Positions 43,843 to 52,590 of a stretch of 64,000 nt of DNA are shown here, in pieces. Position 1 is the first letter of the stretch. The number at the start of each line of letters is the position of its first letter. Position numbers and translations under genes: made by a program. Location: positions 31,310-95,309 of the forward strand of contig MWCO01000015.1 in NCBI GenBank assembly GCA_002070115.1, in the 5' to 3' direction. Source of the DNA: Deltaproteobacteria bacterium ADurb.Bin207. GTDB lineage: Bacteria > Myxococcota_A > Polyangia > Polyangiales > Polyangiaceae. Below the pieces are notes generated by a model. It was given only the letters and a program-made list of their open reading frames with translations. It did not search any database and was not told the DNA's origin.

Positions 43843-46041
43843 CTATTTGAGTACACGAATGATGGAACGGAAACCGTAGTGCGTCGACAAAGGAATCGCG
43901 TATTTGTTACCGGTATCGACAGATTCCACCTCGAGGGCGGGTTCGGTCCAGAACCGTTCGGCGTTTTCGACGGCGGTGATTGGGATTCCACTGAGGAAGA
44001 CGAACGTCTGCCAGGTGCTGGCTCCGGAGGGGGTGGAACCGGGTTCCGCCAAAATGAGGTTGTCATTGCACAGCGTGCAGACGGGAACATAGGAAGCGGG
44101 GACCGCCAATGGAAAGGCAGTCGACACGGTATTGAAAGCCTCGGGATTAACCGCTTCCAGAATCTTTTTCTCGCCGTCGTAATACTCGGGCCCGGAGTAA
44201 ATCGAACCAACGACGACAGCCTTTCTGCCTCGAGTTTCGGATTTGCTTTGCACATAGGACACGAGTTTGTGGGCTTGCAGATACAGTTCGGAACGCCAAG
44301 CCTCGAGCCCTTTCTTTCCGTCGCCGTACTGTCCTGTATAGGGCCGTGTGATGCTATCGGCGGGCGTGGTGAGTTGGGTACAATACACATCGACCACGGC
44401 ACCGTTGGGAAGAGAAACCGGGGCACGCACGATGTTGACTCGCCACTCCGTGGAGGCAAGGACCCAAGATTCTGGATTTTTTACAGGATGCTTCGAGAGC
44501 ACCATCACCCCAGAATCTCCTCGGTGAGCGAACCTCGCTTTGGGATTGTGGCTGCACTGATCTCGAATATAGCCTACGGTTTCGAAGGCAGCGAGGTTAC
44601 CAAACAAGCACGAGTAGCAGGCATTATCGTTAGAGTCGGGCCCCAACAACGGAAGCATGGAGGCCATGCACTTGGAGGTCAAACAGGACGAAAGCGGGAC
44701 CTTGGGGATACCGTCTTCGCTTCCTAACGGCTCGACACAATTGGCTTTGATGCAATCGAGGGCCGCTGCAATTTTTGTATCCGATTGAGCACAGGGTGCT
44801 TCCGTCCACTCAGGGGGATCGTTGCCCGATTGATCCGTCGCATCATCCACAAGGCTATCAAGGTCATAATTGAACGATGCCTTATGGGGAAACTTGGACG
44901 CAGCAGCCGCGGCGATGCCATCACGCAACGATCCTCCCCATGACTCATGAACACATACGACATCGGAGGGGAGGCTTGCGATCGCGGACTGTATCGCGGG
45001 AATGCGCTCTTTGTCATAGGGACCGAACGCTCCCGCTAGTTGCAGGTTGGCGGCGTCGACGGTCATGGTGAGGGGCAAGCCACCACAACGGGTGTAAATC
45101 CCATCCGCCTTCATCTCATCGCAGATCATGATTTCGGGCGGAAATTTTCGGTCTCCTTTTCTGCCAGCCGCGAAAAACGAATAGGAAACCCCCCGGTCGT
45201 ACTTATCCGATTTGACCATGAAGCTTGCCGTCGAGCCATTATTAGCTACAGCAAACGCGATCACGCCTCCGCTGACTTCAAGTTTGAGGTAACCGTTTTC
45301 GTCGATACGACCTGTTGGTGTGTTGCCCGCTTCCGCGATACCCGCAAACCCCACGGAAGAGAAAACTGGCGAAATAATGTCGGCGGGGAGTTCATCAGCG
45401 CTGCCCACCCCCATATCGAGCGAGGAAGCACCGACCAAAGCGTGCAGGAACCGCACGGTCGTCTCATTCACACCGATCGACTTCGTTTCCTTCAAAGCAC
45501 GAAGGGAAGCGTTTGACCGTGAATCTCCAAAGACAAGCAAGCTCATGGTTTCTCCTTCGCTGATGACAATCTGCGAGGCCTCAGCGATAGGAGTGACGGT
45601 ACAAGCAGGGCGTGAACCGGTCGCCGGGTCATGTACGGCGATGACATCGTAGACTCCCGCTTGCACATCGAATGCCGCGGATAACGAGCGGTACGCAAGG
45701 CCACGGGGACATCCACCGCCGCTTCCGGCCAAGATGGGTTTGACATCTTGCCAGGTTTGGTTTGCGGATTTGATACAGAACTCCACGCGGTCCAGCGAAG
45801 GGATCAGGTTTCCGATCCGCATCGATGCATTGCCAACCGTCGGCAGTTCACAGGTGGTATCGATGACATCGGGCTCGACGTCGGCCTCGGCTTCGGGTTG
45901 GACGTCCGCTTCCCAGTCGTTATCGGCACCGGCATCTTGGAGGACGAGGGTACGTTCCTCGATTCCGCCGATGAGTTGGCATCCTTGGAGAGCCAAACCC
46001 GTAAGGGCAAGGGTCGCGATGAAAAAACGCATGGTCACCAT
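43843..46041 (-). CDS. Lipoprotein with DUF4397-like domain and degenerate EEP (DNase I-fold) domain
   Basis: The 732-residue product has a lipobox 'ALQGC' and the mature start 'CQLIGGIEE'. An Asp/Glu-rich linker, a DUF4397-like beta domain (about 70-270: 'ASMRIGNLIPSLDRVEFCI', 'AGVYDVIAVHDPAT', 'TTVRFLHALVGASSLDMGV') and a C-terminal EEP-like half (about 325-732) follow. The latter aligns by eye with the lipoprotein at 48689-49993, including a Cys-rich insert. Key residues differ: H-E-S for Q-E-V, T-Q for the N-H pair (555-556), GSIY for GDFN (612-615) and STH for SDH (719-721). Catalysis is therefore unlikely. The start overlaps the TPR gene stop (ATG 46041), or lies 3 bp after it (46032). 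Confidence 0.8.
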   Translation of the reverse strand: MVTMRFFIATLALTGLALQGCQLIGGIEERTLVLQDAGADNDWEADVQPEAEADVEPDVIDTTCELPTVGNASMRIGNLIPSLDRVEFCIKSANQTWQDVKPILAGSGGGCPRGLAYRSLSAAFDVQAGVYDVIAVHDPATGSRPACTVTPIAEASQIVISEGETMSLLVFGDSRSNASLRALKETKSIGVNETTVRFLHALVGASSLDMGVGSADELPADIISPVFSSVGFAGIAEAGNTPTGRIDENGYLKLEVSGGVIAFAVANNGSTASFMVKSDKYDRGVSYSFFAAGRKGDRKFPPEIMICDEMKADGIYTRCGGLPLTMTVDAANLQLAGAFGPYDKERIPAIQSAIASLPSDVVCVHESWGGSLRDGIAAAAASKFPHKASFNYDLDSLVDDATDQSGNDPPEWTEAPCAQSDTKIAAALDCIKANCVEPLGSEDGIPKVPLSSCLTSKCMASMLPLLGPDSNDNACYSCLFGNLAAFETVGYIRDQCSHNPKARFAHRGDSGVMVLSKHPVKNPESWVLASTEWRVNIVRAPVSLPNGAVVDVYCTQLTTPADSITRPYTGQYGDGKKGLEAWRSELYLQAHKLVSYVQSKSETRGRKAVVVGSIYSGPEYYDGEKKILEAVNPEAFNTVSTAFPLAVPASYVPVCTLCNDNLILAEPGSTPSGASTWQTFVFLSGIPITAVENAERFWTEPALEVESVDTGNKYAIPLSTHYGFRSIIRVLK

Positions 46042-47066
46042 GTTCCCCTCACTCCCGCGCTAGCCTGCGATGGCATCATGGTGAAGGAGATATCCACCCC
46101 GGATTGCATTTCCGTGGGTGCATCCGATCCTCCTGAAAAAAACAGAAGGGCTCCCACAGCGCCCACCAACGCGCCTGCACCGATGGTGATGTTTGCGATA
46201 TTTGCGTTGCGCATGGCGTCTTTGTTCAGGTCGATTCCTCGTTGATCAGAGCATGTTTTCCCCGAGCAATAGGCTTCGCTATCCGACTGATTGTTCAAGG
46301 CGGTGACACCGAAGACACTGCCGATACCCATGGCAGCGATACCGACCCCCGCTAGCGTCACCCCCGCGATTCGATTCGCGGTCCAGAAGTCTTCTGGAGG
46401 CGGCGGGGGCGAACGACGAGAAGAGCCAGTCCCTGCGGAGGCACCGGTCGTCAATTCATCTTCCGGCATGCTTTCCAGCAGAGGGATATCTTCTGATTTC
46501 TGTTCTCGGATTTCGATTTGGAGTGTGGTTGTCCATGGTTTGTACTTTGGCGCGCGGGCTTCGATGATGACTTCACCAGGGTCGATGGGCAGCGGTGTTC
46601 CCCACGCACCGACGCCGATGGGCGTTCCGTTGCGGAGGATCTCGAGGCCCGGAATACGCGATTGTGGTGGGACATTGAGGACGAGTTTCGGCAAATCGGG
46701 TTCGAGGGATGTCATATGCTGCTGCGCCAAATCGAACCGGTCTTGTCGGCCTTCACGACGAGCCAGCACCATGGCTTCGTTGAATTCGGCCCAGGCGGTA
46801 GCGATTTTGCCTTCCTTTTCGTGACATACCGCCATGTTGAGCAAGGTTCCGAGGGCGGGGTCGAGGCGCTGGCTTTCTTCGAGTTTTCGGCAGGCTTCTG
46901 GGTAGCGCCCTTCATCCATGAGCGCACGGCCGTCACGAAAGAGAGTCTCGGCGATGGCTTTGCCTTCCGGTGTGGGTTGTGCGAGCGCGAACGGGCTTGC
47001 ACTCATGGTCAAGCCCCAAGCAACCGCAATGGCGACAGATCTCGGACGCAACCAAATTCGCATCAC
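46035..47066 (-). CDS. TPR/PEGA-domain secreted or membrane protein
   Basis: A signal peptide ends 'ASPFALAQ'. TPR-like helices follow ('LFRDGRALMDEGRYPEACRKLEESQRLDPALGTLLNMAVCHEKEGKIATAWAEF'), then a PEGA-like beta domain ('LEILRNGTPIGVGAWGTPLPIDPGEVIIEARAPKYKPWT'). A Pro-rich linker and two hydrophobic segments near the C-terminus ('IAGVTLAGVGIAAMGIGSVFGV', 'NITIGAGALVGAVGALLFFSG') complete it. This layout recurs in Polyangia next to Ser/Thr kinases, but its role is not known to me. Its ATG overlaps the kinase stop by 4 bp. Length 343 residues. Confidence 0.8.
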   Translation of the reverse strand: MMRIWLRPRSVAIAVAWGLTMSASPFALAQPTPEGKAIAETLFRDGRALMDEGRYPEACRKLEESQRLDPALGTLLNMAVCHEKEGKIATAWAEFNEAMVLARREGRQDRFDLAQQHMTSLEPDLPKLVLNVPPQSRIPGLEILRNGTPIGVGAWGTPLPIDPGEVIIEARAPKYKPWTTTLQIEIREQKSEDIPLLESMPEDELTTGASAGTGSSRRSPPPPPEDFWTANRIAGVTLAGVGIAAMGIGSVFGVTALNNQSDSEAYCSGKTCSDQRGIDLNKDAMRNANIANITIGAGALVGAVGALLFFSGGSDAPTEMQSGVDISFTMMPSQASAGVRGTW

Positions 47067-48547
47067 TGACGTTCCTCCAGCGGATCAACCTTTTTCGTGC
47101 TTGTAGGCGTTCCAGTGGGTGCCGGGGCCGTTGATCGAACCGGTGGGGGCGACCATCGGGTAGGCCCTGGAATCACTTTGGTGGGTGTCGGTTCAGGCGT
47201 GGTCCCCGGTGAGGGGATGCTTTCAGCGGTACGGGGGGGTTCCGCGGGAATCGAAGTCGAAGAGGTGGCCGGAGATTCCACGACGGCAACAGGGGCCGAG
47301 GGTGTTGCGCTCACCGAAACGGTCGCGCCGGCCATCACGGGGTCGGTGTTATCGGAGCGCTGCGAAATCAATGCAGCCAAGGCGACGATGAGCGCGGAAA
47401 GAAGCACCGCGATTCCCACCAGAAGTCCTTTGCGTTGTGGCTGTTTGTTGGCCGTAACCACCGCGCCCGAACCGGAAGCAGGGGAGAACGACGATGAGGT
47501 CATCGACTCGGCGAGTATGTTTCTGCGCTCTCGGGGACGAGGAGTAGCGCCGGAGGACGCGAGGGAATGGGATTCGATGGTGCGTCGGATTCGCTCGATG
47601 CTGACAAGCACTTGATGAGGGACAAGGGCCCCGACGGCATCGATTACGTCTTCAGCGAATTCCGCAACGTTTGGGGTGCGACGATTGAGGTCTCTTTCCA
47701 GGGCTCGGAAAATGGCGGCTTCGAGTTCAGGGGGGACGTCGGGTCTGCGTGCGCATAGAGAGGGGGGCAATTCGGTTCCAAGAACACGCATGCATGTGGC
47801 AGCGTGGGTATCGGCGACGAAGGGAGGCGTGCCCGCTAGCATTTCATACAGCACGACCCCGAGGGACCAAACGTCCGAACGTTCATCGACTTGCGCAGTA
47901 TTGGTCAACTGTTCGGGAGACATATACTTCGGCGAGCCAAGCAAGGCTCCGGCGGCAGTCAAGTCTTCAAGGTCAGAAGAGGAGACCAAGTTGGCCTTGG
48001 AGATACCGAAGTCGAGGACTTTGATGAGTTCGGTACCATCGCGACGTGTGGTGACAAATAGGTTGGAAGGTTTGAGATCGCGGTGGACAACGGAAAAGGA
48101 GTGCGCTTCCGCAAGTCCTTCACAAGCCTGAATGATGTAATCAATGGCGCGAGGGATGGCCAGGGGCCCCTCTTTTTTCAGCATGGAACGCAGATCGACA
48201 CCGGAGATATACTCCATGACCATATAGGGGGCTCCGCTTTCGAGCATTCCGACATCGGATACTTTCACGATGTGCTCATTGCGGAGTTTGGCGCTGACTT
48301 GTGCTTCACGCATGAAGCGCGCATTGAATTCTTCGGAGCGGCCCGCACCGGGGCGCAAGAATTTCAGTGCGACACGTTCTTGCAGGTGCAAATGCATGGC
48401 GGCCACGACGACCCCCATGCCGCCTTGCCCCAAGATGCTTTCGACTTTGTACTTTCCGACCAGTACATCCCCGATATCGACGGATACAGCGCCATGCTCA
48501 CCGGAAGATGCGAGCACCCCTGTCGTTTGAGTTCCGTCCCTTGCCAT
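47063..48547 (-). CDS. Membrane Ser/Thr protein kinase (PknB type)
   Basis: The kinase domain at residues 33-300 is complete: 'LGQGGMGVVVAA', K62 in 'VALKF', HRD at 155-157 in 'VVHRDLKPSN', DFG at 179-181, 'GSPKYMSPEQL' and 'DVWSLGVVLYEML'. A membrane helix is at about 373-395. The extracytoplasmic tail of about 100 residues is Pro/Thr/Ser-rich and lacks PASTA or another known sensor domain. It heads a unit of four overlapping or closely spaced genes (kinase, TPR/PEGA, EEP-like, propeller lipoprotein). This suggests that it senses or controls those exported proteins; this is inference. Confidence 0.92.
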   Translation of the reverse strand: MARDGTQTTGVLASSGEHGAVSVDIGDVLVGKYKVESILGQGGMGVVVAAMHLHLQERVALKFLRPGAGRSEEFNARFMREAQVSAKLRNEHIVKVSDVGMLESGAPYMVMEYISGVDLRSMLKKEGPLAIPRAIDYIIQACEGLAEAHSFSVVHRDLKPSNLFVTTRRDGTELIKVLDFGISKANLVSSSDLEDLTAAGALLGSPKYMSPEQLTNTAQVDERSDVWSLGVVLYEMLAGTPPFVADTHAATCMRVLGTELPPSLCARRPDVPPELEAAIFRALERDLNRRTPNVAEFAEDVIDAVGALVPHQVLVSIERIRRTIESHSLASSGATPRPRERRNILAESMTSSSFSPASGSGAVVTANKQPQRKGLLVGIAVLLSALIVALAALISQRSDNTDPVMAGATVSVSATPSAPVAVVESPATSSTSIPAEPPRTAESIPSPGTTPEPTPTKVIPGPTRWSPPPVRSTAPAPTGTPTSTKKVDPLEERQ

Positions 48548-48688
48548 TTGATCTCGCTATTCGGTTGGTTGTTCCACGGTGGCCAGGTCAATACGTTCAT
48601 TCAAGCCATCCGCGAGCCCCGCAGACGTAGCCAGTATAAAGATTATCTCAGGCACGAATCCTTGGCAATGTTCACGCATGCCGACCCT

Positions 48689-49993
48689 TCAGGGTGATAA
48701 CCGAATGGCAGCTCGCATTCCATAGTGGTCCGAAACAGGGACCCACAATTCCTCACCTTCGTTTTCAATACGAATAGTATTATCCAGTAACGTTCTCTGC
48801 GCGGAGAGAATGGATTGGTCTGAAATACCGTGTAGAAAGATATGATCTACCCAGGCGGATTCCCATTCTTTCGTCAGTCCGGTCAGCACGTTGGAGGAAC
48901 AGAATGTGCATGCTGGCGGATAATCAGGGGGAATGGCTTCCGTATAGTGTTGTTGGAGCAAGGTCACGGTTTCTGGCCCTTCGGCTCGGGTCACCATTCT
49001 GCCATTTTCGCGGAATTCGAGACTGGCGTTGAAATCGCCGAGAACGATGGCTTGACGATCCGCGGAGTACTTCAACAACCATGCATGAAGCTTTTCCGCT
49101 TGTAGCTTTTGCTCTGCAGCCCAGGCATCGGGTCCGGTCTTACCGTCCCCGTAGTCTCCGGTGTATGGGAAAGCCACATCGAAAAACACGGGAGCCAAGT
49201 GATTGCAATACACATCGACTTCCCCGGCGGGGAGTTTGGCGGTAGCGCGCAGGATGACACGACGGTTCCAGGTCGCCGGAAGAACCCAATCTTCCGCGTT
49301 TATCAAAGGGTGTCGGGAAAGGATCATGACACCGCTTTGTCCATCGAAGGCCAGGGCGGCTTTGGGGTTGGTTGTGCATTTTTCTTCGATCCTGCCTAGA
49401 GTATCCTCGGGAAGGCTAGTGACCGCGCAGCCGTAGCAGCGCTTGTCTTGCTCGGCGCCAGCCAACAAGGAAGCCGCTTCGACAAAACACTTCTCTTCCG
49501 CGCAGGTCGCCGTCGTTACTTTGCCCTCTCGTTGCCCCGGCAAGGTGGAACAATTATCCAGCAAACACTGTAATACCGCTTCGAACTTCTCTTTTGTCCC
49601 TTGGACCCCACAAGGCGGCTCGGTAGGGGCCGGTGGTACCATGCCATGGGCATCTGCCGGATCGTCCACTTCGGTATCGAAATCGTGCTCGAACCAGACT
49701 GCATAAGGGAAATTCGCTTTCGCGATTTCCGCCAACTTCTCCTTATCCCTTTTCCGCCAAACCTCTTGAACGCACACCACATCAGAATTGAGCGACGCCA
49801 CCGCTTCCATCACAGGCTGAAGCCGTTGTTGCTCGAAGGGAACAAATGACCCAGCTAAGCCAATATTGAACGTATCAATAATATAGGTGTCCTGGATTGG
49901 GGATTGTTCATCATTTTCATCACTCGAACACGAAGCCAGAGCGAGTCCGAACAACCCGGCAATAAGGATTTGATGAATCACGCGGCGCATCAT
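48689..49993 (-). CDS. Lipoprotein of the endonuclease/exonuclease/phosphatase (EEP) superfamily
   Basis: GGAGGA directly precedes two adjacent ATG codons (49993, 49990). The lipobox is 'LALASC'. The 434-residue protein has the EEP catalytic set, numbered from 49993: Asn in 'DTFNIGL', E77 in 'DVVCVQEV', N264-H265 in 'VYCNHLAP', D320 and N322 in 'LGDFNAS', D383-H384 in 'WVDHIF' and D422-H423 in 'SDHYG'. The fold covers DNases, sphingomyelinases and inositol phosphatases; the substrate is open. A Cys-rich insert of about 75 residues ('LQCLLDNC', 'CAEEKC', 'RCYGC') sits after the second strand and is shared with the 43843-46041 protein. It lies 141 bp upstream of the kinase gene. Confidence 0.85.
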   Translation of the reverse strand: MMRRVIHQILIAGLFGLALASCSSDENDEQSPIQDTYIIDTFNIGLAGSFVPFEQQRLQPVMEAVASLNSDVVCVQEVWRKRDKEKLAEIAKANFPYAVWFEHDFDTEVDDPADAHGMVPPAPTEPPCGVQGTKEKFEAVLQCLLDNCSTLPGQREGKVTTATCAEEKCFVEAASLLAGAEQDKRCYGCAVTSLPEDTLGRIEEKCTTNPKAALAFDGQSGVMILSRHPLINAEDWVLPATWNRRVILRATAKLPAGEVDVYCNHLAPVFFDVAFPYTGDYGDGKTGPDAWAAEQKLQAEKLHAWLLKYSADRQAIVLGDFNASLEFRENGRMVTRAEGPETVTLLQQHYTEAIPPDYPPACTFCSSNVLTGLTKEWESAWVDHIFLHGISDQSILSAQRTLLDNTIRIENEGEELWVPVSDHYGMRAAIRLSP

Positions 49994-50276
49994 TCCTCCA
50001 TGTTCGAGCGCGACAGGAGCCTCCTTCGTCGTTCGAACCACATACGATTGTCACCAAGGTTAGGTTTCAGAATCTGGCGCATGCCAGCTACAGGATCAAG
50101 GTCAGCGTCACAATTAGATCATAATTGGAAATCATTTCGTTACGGAACCATACCCCTGGCATTTCTGCCATACTCTCATTGCAACTCTGCAATTCATTCA
50201 ACATAACCCCGAGGTAACTAGCCGTATTTCCTATTTATGTAGGTGGCGCATCTGTTGCGACGCCAGCCCAGGCGCT

Positions 50277-50771
50277 ATGCATCCCCCTTCGCAGCCAATC
50301 GCTGACCCGCCTTCGGCTGGGAAACCGCCTTTCGCAGAACCGGTTGGCCTGCATTTACGTCGTGCGCGCCTTCAGTGTGGCTTGACGCTTCAAGATATTT
50401 CTCGCACCACACGAATTTCGGTCTCTCAACTCGACTATCTCGAACGGGACCGCTTCGAGGATTTGCCCGGCAATCTGTATACCCGCGGATTCATTCGTTC
50501 TTTTGCAAAAGCGGTAGGGCTCGATGGCGAGCTTGCCGTGGCGCATTACACCTCGAACCGTCGCTGCCGATCCATAAGCCTCTTCCCAGCCCAAAACCAT
50601 GTCGAAAAAAAGCGTCGAGGCTTGGGAATTTTTGTGGCCTGCTCCGCCTTTTTGCTGCTGATCGTCGTAGCAACCCTGGCGGTTTCCCATGCGAAGCCCA
50701 AAAATGCAGGGCGCCTCCTGTCCTTTTCCGCCCTTACCCACCCAGGCGAAAGACCGCCGTCGTTGGCTTGA
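50277..50771 (+). CDS. RodZ-like helix-turn-helix membrane protein
   Basis: The 164-residue protein has an N-terminal HTH_25-type domain: 'VGLHLRRARLQCGLTLQDISRTTRISVSQLDYLERDRFEDLPGNLYTRGFIRSFAKAVGLD', the signature of the RodZ cytoplasmic domain. One membrane helix ('LGIFVACSAFLLLIVVATLAV') follows and the tail is short. RodZ links MreB to the membrane, but its periplasmic beta domain is missing here. It might be a short RodZ or a separate membrane-bound regulator. It is 123 bp upstream of prfC. The region upstream (50042-50276) is AT-rich and probably holds promoters for it and the divergent EEP lipoprotein gene. Confidence 0.82.
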   Translation: MHPPSQPIADPPSAGKPPFAEPVGLHLRRARLQCGLTLQDISRTTRISVSQLDYLERDRFEDLPGNLYTRGFIRSFAKAVGLDGELAVAHYTSNRRCRSISLFPAQNHVEKKRRGLGIFVACSAFLLLIVVATLAVSHAKPKNAGRLLSFSALTHPGERPPSLA

Positions 50772-50894
50772 CCGGCTCTTTTCCGACGCCTATGTTCGGC
50801 GCCCCCGTGTGGCTACTCTCGAGCCATTTCGCGAATTATCTAGCTTCGCGCTCTTGGTTGCCCACGGCAAAGCGAGTCCGCACAGAGTCGAATC

Positions 50895-52544
50895 ATGAGC
50901 GAACGATCCGAGTTACAGCGAGAAATCGATAAAAGAAGGACTTTCGCCATCATCTCCCACCCAGACGCTGGCAAGACCACTCTTACGGAAAAATTATTGC
51001 TTTACGGTGGGGTGGTTCATTTGGCCGGTGCGGTCAAAGCGAAACGGGGACGCGCCAATGCCGTCAGTGATTGGATGGAAATGGAGCGAGAACGCGGAAT
51101 CTCCATCACGACGAGCGTATTGCAGTTCGAATACAAGGGACTTCAGCTCAACCTTCTGGATACCCCTGGGCACGCGGATTTCAGTGAAGATACCTACCGA
51201 ACGCTGCACGCGGTCGATGGGGCGGTCATGTTGCTCGACGCCGCGAAAGGTGTGGAATCACAAACGCGCAAGCTATTTCGGGTATGTCGTCAGCGTTCGA
51301 TTCCGATTTTCACATTCGTCAACAAGATGGATCGTCCGGGGCGGGATCCGTTCGAACTCATCGGTGAGGTGGAGAGTGTTCTTGGCATCGGCGTGGTGCC
51401 TCTGACATGGCCGGTGTTTCGCTCCGGTCTATTTCTTGGGGTTTATCATCGCACCTTGGACAAGTTGATGCTGTTTGACGAATCTCGGGCCGGTTCGAGC
51501 GCGACGCAGGGAGCGATGGTGGTCCCCATGAATGTGGGAGATTTGGATGACCCTCGATTGCGTGCGCAAATCGGCCAGGATGGCTGCGAACAGCTCGAGC
51601 AGGATATCGATCTTCTCAATGCCGCGGGCGACGCCTTCGACCCATCGTCGTTTTTGCAAGGGCGTCTGTCGCCCATGTTTTTTGGCAGTGCGATCAACAA
51701 CTTCGGCCTCGAGACATTTCTCGATTCCTTCATTCAGATGATGCCTCCCCCCGGACCACGGGCCAGCAGCATTGGGCTGGTGGACCCCGGACGACAAGAA
51801 TTCACCGGCTTTGTATTCAAAGTACAAGCCAACATGAATCCGGCTCACCGAGACCGTGTCGCTTTCGTCCGAATCTGCTCCGGACAATTCCATCGAAAGA
51901 CCAAGGTCCTGCACGTTCGAACGGATCGAGAAGTACGTCTCGCCAACCCCACTCAATTTATCGCAAAAGAAAGGACGATCGTCGAGGAAGCCTACGCCGG
52001 GGACGTCATTGGCGTGTACGACCCTGGCTTTTTCCAAGTCGGAGATACGCTCACGGGCGGAACGAAATTGGAGTTCGAGCCCATTCCGAGTTTCGCTCCG
52101 GAGTATTTCAAACGGCTCGTGATGGTCGATCCGCTGCGTCGCAAGCAACTCGTGCGAGGCACCACCCAACTCGCCCAAGAAGGAACGGTGCAACTATATC
52201 AACCCCCCGACATTCGCACGGGAGACATGATTTTGGGAGCCGTGGGATTGTTGCAACTCGAGGTGGTCAAACACCGTCTGGCTTCGGAATACGGTGTCGA
52301 TGTTCGTCTGGAATCGGTGCCCTTTCATCTTGCGCGTTGGGTAACGCGTACGGACGGTCAACCGGTGGATCTGTCCCATGTTCGTCAACAGATCGATGCC
52401 ATGCTTGTGGTGGATGTTCGAGACCGGCCGGTGGTTTTGTTCGAGGCGGAGTGGAACCTCAATTCCGCCGTGAAGTTCCATCCGGAGTATCAATTTGCGG
52501 AAACCGCACAGGGCGTTATCGTCCGAGATCCTCAAAACGACTGA
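50895..52544 (+). CDS. prfC: Peptide chain release factor 3 (RF3)
   Basis: RF3 is a translational GTPase that recycles RF1/RF2 from the ribosome after termination. The 549-residue protein has G1 'SHPDAGKTTLTEK', switch 'ERERGISITTSV', G3 'DTPGHADFSEDTYR' and G4 'NKMDRPG'. RF3-specific stretches are 'LTWPVFRSGLFLGVYHR', 'FFGSAINNFGLETFLDSFIQMMPPP' and 'FAPEYFKRL'. Length is close to the E. coli protein. The gene begins a closely spaced plus-strand run: 46 bp separate it from the PheT-like gene. No frameshift or missing domain is seen. Confidence 0.95.
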   Translation: MSERSELQREIDKRRTFAIISHPDAGKTTLTEKLLLYGGVVHLAGAVKAKRGRANAVSDWMEMERERGISITTSVLQFEYKGLQLNLLDTPGHADFSEDTYRTLHAVDGAVMLLDAAKGVESQTRKLFRVCRQRSIPIFTFVNKMDRPGRDPFELIGEVESVLGIGVVPLTWPVFRSGLFLGVYHRTLDKLMLFDESRAGSSATQGAMVVPMNVGDLDDPRLRAQIGQDGCEQLEQDIDLLNAAGDAFDPSSFLQGRLSPMFFGSAINNFGLETFLDSFIQMMPPPGPRASSIGLVDPGRQEFTGFVFKVQANMNPAHRDRVAFVRICSGQFHRKTKVLHVRTDREVRLANPTQFIAKERTIVEEAYAGDVIGVYDPGFFQVGDTLTGGTKLEFEPIPSFAPEYFKRLVMVDPLRRKQLVRGTTQLAQEGTVQLYQPPDIRTGDMILGAVGLLQLEVVKHRLASEYGVDVRLESVPFHLARWVTRTDGQPVDLSHVRQQIDAMLVVDVRDRPVVLFEAEWNLNSAVKFHPEYQFAETAQGVIVRDPQND

Positions 52545-52590
52545 GCCTACCGTTCTCCCCTCCCTGCATCTGCGCTAAAGACCCGATCCA

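Noticed and set aside
43474..44727. Plus-strand open frame of 417 codons
   Set aside because: It is antisense to the propeller and EEP-like lipoprotein genes. Its Arg-rich beginning is the reverse of the Gly-rich linker.
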